Part shown: positions 45,471 to 56,200 of the stretch, piece by piece | Position numbering within the stretch: position 1 is the stretch's first letter | Layout of the letters: each line of letters starts with the position of its first letter | Source: Vitis vinifera | Lineage: Eukaryota > Streptophyta > Magnoliopsida > Vitales > Vitaceae | Assembly (NCBI RefSeq): GCF_030704535.1 | Contig: NC_081818.1 | Span: 6,396,501 to 6,460,500, forward strand | DNA: 64,000 bases | Direction of reading: 5' to 3' | The notes under the pieces: model-generated | What the model saw: only the letters and a program-made list of their open reading frames with translations | The model's database searches: none | What the model was told of the DNA's origin: nothing | Program-made: the position numbers and the translations under genes

Positions 45471-46300
45471 GGCAACCGGTTGAGGAAATTCCTCAACTGG
45501 TCGAGGCATTTTGAACCAGTGGCTACCGGATGAGGATTTTCCTCAACCGGTTGAGAAAAGTCCTCAACCGGTTGAGACAATTCCTCAACCGGTAGATACT
45601 GGTTAAACAAATCCTCAACCGGTTGAGCAAATGGCCATCAACCGGTTGAGGATTTTTGTCACCAGTGGATACTGGGAAAAATGCCTCAACCGGTTGATCC
45701 CCATATATTCAACCGGTTGAGGATTTTTTAACCAGTACCTACCGGATGAGGATTTTACTCAACCGGTTGAGAAAATTCCTCAACCGGTAGGTACTGGTTA
45801 AACAATTCCTCAACCGGTTGAGCAAATGGCCATCAACCGGTTGAGGAATTTTGTGACCAGTGGCTACCAGTTGAGAAAATATCTCAACCGGTCGAGGAAA
45901 ATCCTCATCCGGTAGCCACTGGTAAATAATGCCTCGACCGGGTGCTCAACCGGTTGTGCCAAGACGGTCGACCAGTACTAGCCGTCCTCGCCCGGTTTAA
46001 GTTGGCTAACAATATACGCAACCGGTTGAGCAAATTCCTCAACCGGTTGATGCCCATCTTCACCCGGTTGCCACTGGTTAAAAAAACATGAACCGATTGA
46101 GCAAATTCCTCAACCAATTTGCTATATTTGTCAAACAGTTCCCACTGGTCAAATCATTCGTCAACCGGTTGAGACAATTTCTTCATTGATCAACCACTAT
46201 CCACAACTGAAAATATGACGAATGTTCTCAACCGGTACGAATAATGCGTATGCCTATGAAAAATGGACATAGATAAATCGTTGGACTGGTTCTTACCGGT
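45471..46300. repeat. ACCGGT palindrome array g between convergent genes
   Basis: About 19 exact ACCGGT cores by eye in 830 bases plus many one-base variants. The commonest unit is CTCAACCGGTTGAG, alternating with ACCAGTGGCTACCGG and ACTGGTTAAACAA-type spacers. Part of the array (45560-45660 and 45765-45860) is itself duplicated. It lies between the 3' ends of the transposase and the HMG-Ulp1 gene, beyond both stop codons. Confidence 0.9.
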
Positions 46301-46598
46301 TGAACGGCATTCGTCAGCCAGTGTAGTAATGTACTAACTATATATTGTTAGTATAGATAAATGAATATTTATAGATCTGATTAGGTTAAAGATCGTACAA
46401 AATCACACATGTCGAACATGAATGATACCAATATATTACAATTTCATTTTGACGACCATATTGAAAGAAGAGTATTTGGATATTGAAATAAAATGGACTT
46501 AATCATTAATAATGTATGGTCATCGAAGCTCACAACTTCCCAATAAACATGACGATATGTGGATATGGAAACGATAAATATTTGAAAAATAAAAAATA

Positions 46599-49500
46599 TC
46601 ATAATAATAATTTTTTCATTGCTCGTGTCGATGTCTTTGTACAAACAATAGCCACAATGGTTTGTTTTTCTCTATTTCCCTCGTGTAAAACTAAATCACA
46701 TGCTATTTCTCGACGTATTTTCATAGAATTACAAAAGTCGGAGCTCGTCATCGGATCACCATTTTTGAATCTCTGCATATGTCTAATGACATGCACTCCA
46801 CAGTCCCACCTAAGAAAGAGAAAAGAAAAGCAAAACAACTTATTCAATGGTTGTCTAATTATACCTCAGGAAAAGAATAGTAATGTGAGTTATGTATTCA
46901 TACTAACCCATTCTCTTGGGTCGGAATCGAAGGAGCCCAATCAATGGAGAATTGGAAGACATCTTTCCCTATGTCAGATAGTTTGAAGAACGTTTGACAA
47001 AATTCAACCTAATTTATTATGAAAGTGTTAATAAATATGGAAGAGGAAAAAATAGAATAGAAGAAAAATATAAACATGAAAGCATACCACTGTTTTGACA
47101 CTCTGAAACCGGAACTTGTCTCGATTCTTCGATCGTAATAAGTCCAAAATTTGGGTATGAGAGTTTTTGAAGTCAATGACGCACAGATACCAATGACCAG
47201 GGCATTCGTCATGCATTGGAATAAATAGCTGTAAAGTTAGAAAAACAATATATATGAGTTGGGGCAAAAAAAATCTACTATATTATAGGTGAAAACAATA
47301 TCTATTCTAAATTTCATATATGCAATTAAACATTAGACATAATTACTAACCTTCTCGCAATCATCGAATTCACTAATGTACTTACTAACAATGGATGTTT
47401 TTCTATCGAAAAAAGGATGAGGATTCCCGCACAAAATCATTTGCTAATAAGAAAACATAATACGAACATTACTATATTGTACTTAATATGTAAGTAAACA
47501 ACAAGAGAAATATGAGCTTACTGAAAATATCGTGGGAAGATAGCATCTTATACTTCGTATGCCTATGAATTGTCTTTCAAAATAATTTAGCTTTGAGGCT
47601 TCTAAATTTATTACCTGTTGTTGAACAATAACTTCAATAAATTTATTTAACTAATATAGGATGCATTTGATATAAATGAAGTAGGTACTTACAACATCCA
47701 TCAAATTTTGTCTAGGACGTAAGCATGCAAAATCTCCACGAACTCCATGTTCATGACCAAAGTCAACAAGAAGCTCACTAAAATAATAATATGTTCAAAC
47801 AAACTTCAGTAAATTGGAAGCATATGAAGGCAAAAATTGTAACAACACATCTATGAATGTTCTAGACGCGACAAACCTTTTTGACAACGCTTTATTGAAA
47901 ACATAATCAGCGACAAGAGATTGAAGTACATTGAATGATTGAGTATCCACCACGTCTTCACGAATGGACATGGGGATTGACTAATTCGAAAACAAGACAT
48001 AATTATTAACTACATATGTTAAGTATCAAAAAATAAGAACAATGATATTAAACTATTTGTATTATACCTCTGATGCTTCACGTTTTACCATCTTCCTTGA
48101 TTTCTGTACAAACAGGGAGACCTTGAATTTACTTGGTTTCCTCTCCCTTGATGAACGTGTTTTCATGACATGATTAGGATAACAGCATAGTGCTCGTAAT
48201 GGTTCCTAATAAGGAAAATGTCAGTAATATACATCTATTTACTATGTAATGGTTAAGTAGTTGTAAAGAAAATAATTTTTTCTTTTATATGATACATACC
48301 TTTCCATAATCTCTTCTACTCCTTTTGATTGGAAGTGGTAAGATATTTTCATTTTCGTCTAGAATGATATGCACTTCAATTGATGTAGCACATGCATCTT
48401 CATTCTTTTCATTAAAGTCCTCGGTGCATAACTTCTCATTTGACAAAGTGTGAAGATAATGTTCATTCACATTCATATTGTTCGTATCTTCCAAACTTCT
48501 CTCGCATGAGAGCATGTCATTCTTCGTTCCTTCCTCGTGCATTCTCAAAGGTTTTCCGCTTGACCTAAGGAAGAGACCTTTCACTTGAGTATAATTCTCC
48601 TCAAATTTAGCCAAAATTTTATCACAACTACTACTACTTGCACCATAAGCCATATCAAGTAGATGTGTCTTTAATTGTTGAAAGGTTTTATCCATCTCCA
48701 TTAACTTCCCACCATCAACCTAGTGATATATACGAACGTGATTAATAACATCATAATACAAAGGTTCAATGCTAATATAGATAGTCACGATGAATATTGT
48801 AAAACACTTACTCGTTTAATAACATCTTTGTTTAGATTGGATACAAATTTCTCATCGTCCTCATTCTCACTCGCCATTGTCATTGCATTTCCATCAACGC
48901 AATCCCTTATCTCATTTTCTATCACCCATATTTTGAGCTACAATATATTCATCAAAATATAATACATATCAGATTTTAAATCACTAAAAACTTAAATCAA
49001 TAGTAAAAGACTTTCAAAACTATAACTTACATCCTCATTTGCATATCCACCAAGTTTTTTCAATCTTCGTTTCCTGTCCAAGACTTCATCATCTCCCCAA
49101 GCAGTAATCCGAGGAGAAGGTCGAGTATATAGCGGTAAGAATTTCTCTTCAAAGGATATATGCTCGTGGTAGAATAACTACGAGTATATTTGACATAGAT
49201 ATATAGTTAGTTCATAAATTATATTAAAACAAAATCGTATTTCACTATGATGTAAATTAATTACCATTAAAAACAATAAGCAACCGCAAACCCCACTTTG
49301 TTGTTTCTTCTTAAACTCTTCAATCCCGTGCACAAGATAGGACAACACAAATTCTGCCCAATTCATTTTCTTTATTGAATCGATGTCTTCCACAATATGT
49401 AAGAAAGAGCGATTCACAAAAAGCTTCATTGTTGGGCACAATAATGCACCCAACACAAATAATACAAAACGAACTTTAAAATCGTTTCCACCCTCTTTAT

Positions 49501-50748
49501 CCTCCCTAATTTGATTTTCTAACATCACTAATGGCAATCGCCCTTTTTTATCACAATATTTTTTACATAAATCATTCTTATGACCAACATCTTTGTTCAT
49601 GCCAATCTTTAACCCTCTTGCCCTCAATCCCATAATAAATTCAACATCAATGGGGGATAATTTGATACAAGTATTATACAACTGTAACATATAAGTGTTC
49701 GGATTAAAACTATTTATCAACCAAAGACATAACCCATGATCTATTTTCCTACATCGAAGTTGCAAGAGGCTACCAAATCCTATTTCTTCTATGGCTGCCT
49801 TTTGCTTTGGTTCTAAATTTTCAATCACTCTAATAACTCGCTCGGGGGAGCATCGAGTCTGAAGATATAACTGAAAAGATACACAAACATCAAACATGTT
49901 TACATTAATATAATTTCCAACAAATACATAAGTAAAGAAATTAAATATTCATTACAAATAAAAATTACCTTTGGAACCACACCCTTTTGAAGTGAATATT
50001 GTTTTGAACTTTCTTTGGACTTTGCCATGAAATTTTCTTTTTCTACTTTTGAAAATGCATTCCACTTCTTGCCCAATTGTTTCCTCAACTACAGTAATTG
50101 GTCACATAATTTAAATTCTAATGTTAAAATGTAATTATATTAGACGTAGCAAAATTACTCCTTACATCATCATTTATCTTCACTTCTTTGTCCTTCTCTT
50201 TCATCATGGCTAATTGATCGTTACTACAAAACAATTTCAAACAAATTTAACAATAACAACCACAAAAAATAAATTAAAAAACATATTATTTTACATATTT
50301 CTATTTTCCCTTACTAGTAATGTATCCAAGCGCCGATAGGCCTCTTTGGATTTCTAATAACTTCAAGACCATCGCATTCGCTCCTAAAAATTAAATCAAA
50401 GCATTTAAGTCAATTTTTATAATATGATTTCAAATATAATAAATCAAACATGCTTTCACCACCACATTTTCTCAACATAAGTTTTTTTTCACATTTCAAT
50501 AAATTTTATTTTTATATCTTACTACAACCAACCAAATGCCAATTAAAATACAAATACCATTACAACTACAACATCCTCCCTAAATATCTTTACATTTAAA
50601 ATGATGACAAAATTAACATACAAATTTTTTTCAATGTTCAATAATCTAACCACACTCTTTTTCTATAATGTAATCAATCCATAAATCTAACAAAAAACAT
50701 GAAATATAATGGACACAATATTGTAAAACACATAATTACTACTCACAT
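46599..50748 (-). CDS. transposon-borne HMG-box / Ulp1 (C48) cysteine protease fusion
   Basis: Sixteen exons; all fifteen junctions use GT-AG and keep frame, predicting 837 aa. Exon 1 ends at 50747; coding exons follow at 50383-50315, 50223-50166, 50088-49969, 49870-49265, 49177-49031, 48937-48812, 48719-48300, 48205-48068, 47980-47877, 47777-47693, 47614-47522, 47443-47351, 47228-47088, 47008-46908 and 46809-46599. Residues about 12-74 resemble an HMG box (NPKRPIGAWIHYYND, LGKKWNAFSKVEKENF). Residues 84-285 resemble the DUF1985-like domain of transposon-borne Ulp1 proteins. A Ser/Lys-rich linker follows. The C-terminal Ulp1/SENP domain has His699 (GHWYLCVID), Asp716, Gln765 and Cys771 (WDCGVHVIRHM) at canonical spacing. 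It would cleave SUMO-like substrates. The initiator ATG spans the first splice junction. Confidence 0.8.
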
Positions 50749-51121
50749 TTTTTTCCCTTTATATAGAACTCGCCAAATAATTAGGATACAAGCGTCTTTT
50801 GAGTAACAAACAATTGTGTCCTTCTCAGCTTTCTTTTCCTTAGTACTACACGTCCTCTTCTTCTTCTTCCAACTACGTCTTCAATTCGGGTTTTTAAACC
50901 ATTAAATTTAGAACCTGAAAACACCCCCTTACACCTCTTAAACAAAATATAAAATATGAAGAAAACACATGGGTTATGAAGATTCCACTAAAATTCTCCG
51001 TGTGAAAGAACAGAAATTGTCCTTGTGAAAAAATGCAGGGGTAGGGGGGAGAGAAAGCAAAAATTCAGAAAATTTACATAAAATCTTCGAGAAGAAGAAT
51101 CTAGCAGAAAAAATAGCTGAC
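50749..51121. other. probable 5' untranslated and promoter region of the HMG-Ulp1 gene
   Basis: On the minus strand 50900-50748 reads in the same frame as the protein (KKKKRTCSTKEKKAEKD) back to a stop near 50880 without an ATG, so it is taken as a leader exon. No clear TATA box was seen. Further up the sequence is A-rich. Confidence 0.4.
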
Positions 51122-51432
51122 CTGGACATCGGGAGAAATGAAGTCTAAGACTCGGATCTTGGCACCGACCTCGCCCACAATCCTGAGCTCGCGGTCCTTG
51201 AGGGAGACTTCTTTGATGAGGTCAAGACGTCGACTTGGAGGAGGTTGGCCCGATTCACGGCAATGGTGGTCTCCACCCACCTGTGAAGACGTCTTTGATC
51301 CCGACTGACGGCGAAGGTGGTCTCCACCTAGCTGTGGAGACGTCTTTGATAAGGTCTGCGACGTCGGCCTCGAAGAGGTTGGCCCGGTTGAAGCCGACCG
51401 TGGTCTTCACCCAGCTGTGGACAATCACTGGA
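51122..51432 (-). pseudogene. captured host exon with internal re-duplication
   Basis: GC-rich, unlike its surroundings. On the minus strand it has an acceptor (CTCTCCAG|) and a donor (GTCCAG|GTCAGC) bounding exon-like sequence that reads IVHSWVKTTVGFNRANLFEA, DVADLIKDV and, at the other end, LRIVGEVGAKIRVLDFISPD in different frames. The segment containing GTGGGTGGAGACCACC / GACGTC occurs three times in degenerate form, which breaks the frame. I do not recognise the parent gene. Its place near the probable end of the MULE fits Pack-MULE gene capture. Confidence 0.5.
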
Positions 51433-51678
51433 GAGAAAAACGGGAAAAGGGAGAGAAAACAAAGATGACAGCGGGAAATGGGTGAGCTATGGAGGAAGTC
51501 GGCAAACAAAGATGAGGAAGTCGGCAAATGGGTGAGCTGAGGAAGTCGGCTATGGAGGATGCGCGAGACACCCAGCTATGGAGGGGCGGGAAACGGGTGA
51601 GCTGAGGAAGTTGGCTTGGGAAGAGAGCAAAACAGCAAATTAGGGGGGGAAAAGGGGAAAAGGAGGAGAGATGGGGGG
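51433..51678. other. purine-rich tandemly repetitive sequence
   Basis: The phrases GAGGAAGTCGGC, AAATGGGTGAGCT and CTATGGAGG recur several times in degenerate tandem. Minus-strand frames read as Ser/Pro/Phe-rich low complexity. Probably subterminal transposon DNA. Confidence 0.5.
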
Positions 51679-51827
51679 AACCGGAGGGGAAGGTACCCGG
51701 GAGAATTTTTTTTGAATTTTTTTTTTTTTTTTTCATTTTGGATGGCTGAGATTTAATCATTTTCATCCAATGGATGAAAAAAAAAATGGAGGCATGCTAC
51801 CGAAGGAGGTATTGTAGACTTTCCCTA
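51679..51827. mobile_element. candidate right end of the MULE
   Basis: Read inward from 51827 on the minus strand the sequence is GGGAAAGTCTACAATACCTC then CTTCGGTAGCATGCC, a GGG-starting terminus of the sort MULEs have. It is followed by T runs and a short hairpin (TTTTCATCCA / TGGATGAAAA). Flank beyond is TAATTTTAATTGG. I did not find a matching left terminus or 9-bp duplication, so this is a suggestion only. Confidence 0.3.
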
Positions 51828-52914
51828 ATTTTAATTGGATGAATGTTGTTCACTTTTTCATTATGAACAAATTATTATATATTTAAATGAAAATATGATA
51901 AATTTTAAACTTAAATTAAACCTATATACATTGGATATTATATATCACTTACATTATAGTAGATAAAAAAGAATTAATTAATATAATAATAATTTATAAT
52001 ACCAATTTTTTTTAATAAAATTAAAACATTTTTTGATATCCAATTAAAAATACCAATTATTTATTTTCATATATTATTATTTTTTAAATAATCACATAAG
52101 TTTGTTAACCACTTACATATTAATAAATACAAAATTTAAAAATAATATAATAAATTTATGGTATTAAATATATTTTTAAAAAAATAAACCAAAATATTTT
52201 AAATAAAACAATATAATTTTATGTATATAAAAAAGTTTTAAGTCAAGTTCAAAATTGTAGTTACCAACTATGGTTTTAAATTTAAGACTATGACTTTGAC
52301 CATTTTAAAGAAATTTCAAAACTGTAATTGATAATTATGTTTTTCTAATGTTTATTTTGCTACTTGACAATTTATGATAATTTTTTTTGTCAAATCTCTC
52401 GTCCTCCAATAATTCTCTCCATTAACATGAATAAATGAAAGTATTAATGTTAGACTTTTGTAAGCCGTAAAAGGTCATTTGAATGAAAGACAATTCATCT
52501 TAAATAAGAAAGGACTGGTTTGATCATGTTTTAAAAAAAAAAAAATTTATCCATTAACTTAAAAATAGTTTTCAAAAATAAGTTTAAATATAATGACTAA
52601 AATGACTCATATTTTCTTTTTATTTTTAAAAACCGATTTTCTAAAAATTGTTCTCTATTTTTTTTTTAATATTTTTAAAAATTGTTTTCAGATAATAATG
52701 ATCCAACAATGTTAAAGAATTTAAAAAAAAAACTATTTTTAAATCACACAGTTAAACACTGCTAAACAGATTAAAAAATTCTCTCAACTTTTTTTTTTTA
52801 AACCCATAGTTTGTTTTTAGTTTTATAGCACTCAAAACTATTTTTTAAAATCGTTTTTCAAAAATTGTTTTTGAAAAGGTTCTCAAACGGCCATCCGAAT
52901 GAAAACTCACAAGT
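51828..52914. other. AT-rich spacer
   Basis: No gene. It includes AT-rich inverted-end sequence at about 52520-52890 (TGGTTTGATCATG... / ...TTCTCAAACGGCC), like the module at 2382. Confidence 0.6.
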
Positions 52915-52940
52915 CACGTGAGACCTCGATCAGGCACGTG
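52915..52940 (+). promoter_or_regulatory. two G-boxes upstream of the DUF1517 gene
   Basis: CACGTG occurs at 52915-52920 and again at 52935-52940, 20 bases apart and about 270-290 bases before the ATG. G-boxes bind bZIP and bHLH factors (HY5, PIFs) in light-regulated plant promoters, which suits a chloroplast protein. Actual use is inference. Confidence 0.6.
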
Positions 52941-53206
52941 CGCACACAGGACAGACAGAGTCTGGTTTTGGCCCATTGAAAGGGAGTGGTGAAATGAGAT
53001 GAGGTAGAGATTTCCTGCCATTTCTCTGGTGGCCACGTCTCCTCCATTTCCCCCCAGATTTTCATCTTCTGGCCTACAACCTCAGTCTCTCCAAATATCT
53101 CCATATATCTCCAACCCTAATCACAAACCCACTCCTCTCCCTTCCAGAAATTCTATTCTAACCACATTCCAAACAACTCAACCCTTCCATTCTCATTGCA
53201 TTCCGG

Positions 53207-56200
53207 ATGGCCACCACTTCATTGCTCCAGTTCAATCCATACCCATTCACCAAAACCTCTAAACCCCCCTTCACAAAATTCTCACACTTTCATCTCCGCA
53301 CCCTCCCTACTCATTCCACCCATTTCCACCCTCTTCGATTCTACAAATTCCCCAAAAAATTTGCACTTAGATGTTTTAATTCCATGAGGAATAATTCAAG
53401 GAAACCCAGTTTTGAATTTGATTGCGATTCGATTGGGGCTAAACTTAAGTCTATGATCCCATTTTCTTTTGGGGTTTTTGCCGAATCGCTATTGAAAGCC
53501 GTTAAGACATTGAGGAAGCCAGCAGTGGTGGCGGTGATACTGGGGTTGCTCTTGATGTACGATCCCAATTCCGCATTGGCGGCATCCGGAGGCCGGATGG
53601 GCGGGAGGTCATTTTCTTCGGGTTCCTCGTCGTCCTCCAGGAGTTATAGGACGGCACCAAGTGGGGGTTTATCTTATTCAGCGCCGTATTTCGGGCCTTC
53701 GCCTTTCAGTGGTGGTGGGGTTTATGTTGGGCCAGCAGTGGGGGTTGGAGTTGGGGCAGGTTCTAGTTTTTTCCTGATCCTGATGGGGTTTGCGGCCTTT
53801 ATGTTGGTTTCTGGGTTCCTTTCGGATCGGTCCGAGGGCGTTCTTACCGCCACCGATAAAACTACTGTTCTCAAACTTCAGGTATGGTGGTAGTAATTTT
53901 TTTTTTTCTTAAAAAAGATTGTCATCTGATTGGTTGAAGAGAAATTGAGTAGTATTGGAGTTTTATGTAGTTTGTTGGGTAGTTTGGGAGGAGCTGTGAT
54001 TTCTGTGTTTTTTAAATGAATTAGTTCAATTTGAAATTTGTAGCTAATTGTTTGTTGGATAAGAAAGTAAAGTCTATTGTTGGTTAGACTAGAATAGATT
54101 GGGTTTTCCCTTCAATTTTCTCAGACAATTGTTTTTGGTGTTTTGCAAATTGTCTACAGTTTTCAAATTCAAATGCTGTAGCTGCATTACTAATTAAGTT
54201 TGTTTTCTTGCTGGTTCATTTTGGTATTATTTGGAATAGGGATTCTGTTTTAGTGTTGTTGTGAATAGAAATTTTGTTTATGAGGGTGTACCAAGTATTG
54301 CAGTAGAACTAGGCTGCATGCACGAAGTGGAAAAATGTTGTTGGTGGTGCTTTGTGATAAGACACATTTGAAACAAGGCAAAAGTAAATACCTTATACAG
54401 AGAAAAATGAGGCTCACTATGATTTAAGAAGTAAAATGATAGGCAACCAATAAATGAGATTTTCATTTTAATATAAGCAGGGTATAGGAGGGATCTTGAG
54501 ATGTATAAGTTTAGAGATGAGAGACTTTTTAGATTTAAACTGCTCATTAAAATAATTTTAATTCCCTTGGATGGAATAACTGAATAACAAAACACTTGAA
54601 TGATATAATTTTTTATATTTGAGTTTTAAACAAATACGGTAAAGGAAAAAAAAAAGAAGAAGAAAGAAAAAAAAGAAAAAGAAATATTCACAATGATTTG
54701 AATGTGCAAAATAAAAAATAGAGAACATTGTTTAGTGCTGAGATTGGTTTTGAGCTCTTACAACTTGGAGACTTGAAAATTATAAAAATGCCTAAACTAC
54801 TGTGTGATAATGTTTCTTCTGTATAGGTGGTTTTGGCTTGTATGACTTTTACTTTGCCTACCTCTTATCTTGGCCATATACTGGGTTTGTTTTTTAGGAT
54901 CAAGTTGGTTTAGGATCTTGTAGAGAAGAGATTTGAGTGGAGATTAGAAACTTGGAAATGTCAATATCTTTTGAAAGGAGGTAGAATTACATTAAAAGTA
55001 TTCTGTTGAGTATACTTCATGTCTATCTTTGTTAGGCTTAGTTTATATTTGTTTAGAGAAATTTAACTATGATTTTCCTTGAGGCGGTCTTGAGAGGGAA
55101 AGAGTTTCATCTGTTTGATACTGCAGTATGCCTTCCCTAGGAGTGGCTTTTGGAGTTAGAAGGCTGAATATCTTAAGTAAAGTGCTCCTAGGTAAATGGT
55201 CATGGAAATTTTCCATTGCTAGGAGTACTCATTGGAGAAGAGTGGTGTGCTTGCGGGCTAGTATGGGGACGATAGTGGTGTCTTTTGCACTGAATTAGTG
55301 AGGGGCATGCATGGGAAAGGCAAGTGGGAAGGCGCTAGGAGTGGGATGAATTCTCAGAGTTCACAGCATTGTCTGTGGTAATAGGCAAAAAGTGTGGGAC
55401 CAGACTTTATAGATTCTGGTTTATGAGAGGTTTTCTGGCTTGTGAATTTTGGGGTGCTTTCTGGAAGCAGTTAACAACATGCAATCCAATTGGGAAGGAT
55501 AACATCGTTTGAGATGGAAATAATTAAATTGGAGAATATTTAGTGACATCTTACTGCCATCTGCTGATTTCACAAGGGGGAACCACTGTTCATGCTCAAG
55601 AGAAATAGAAAATGAACACACTATCAGAACTGTTATGTCCTTCTTTATAATATTTTTTCGGACACAGTTCTTATTTTATTATTTTTTTAGTCTGGAGTTG
55701 CTTAGTGAATCTGTTGATTCAGAATCATGGTGCGGGTAGATACCACAGATGACGAATCAATTACGTTATACCTCTATCTCTCAATCTTTGTTAGTTCTGT
55801 TTGCGAGTGATTCATGAATAAAAAGCTTTTTAGTTGTACTTATTCTTTCAATTGGTATTTTTATTTATCCTTTGTATTTCACAAAAATTGAAAAGTTCCC
55901 TCACAATTGTCTTTTCCAGATTGGGTTGTTGGGCATGGCGAGGGAACTTCAGAGAGATCTTAATCTGATTGCAGAAACTGCAGATACATCCACCACAGAG
56001 GGTTTGAGCTATATATTGACAGGTAGGGCTAATATGTATATATGTAACTGATTATCTCATTTGATCATGTTGTGCTAATTTAAATTAATCAGTGAATGTG
56101 GCAATTGCTGCACACGTGAAAATAACAAGTTGCAATTCAAGAATTTGATAATTGTATACATTTGTTATGAATGTCAGATGAACATGTTTAGCATCATACT

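Noticed and set aside
51425-51766. Ser/Pro/Phe-rich minus-strand frames near 51.5 kb
   Set aside because: Low-complexity purine-rich DNA with degenerate tandem repeats, with no splice or domain evidence.
53029-53387. Alternative plus-strand frames over the start of the DUF1517 gene
   Set aside because: The frame starting at 53207 alone continues into the DUF1517 exons and has a transit peptide; the others are shadows.
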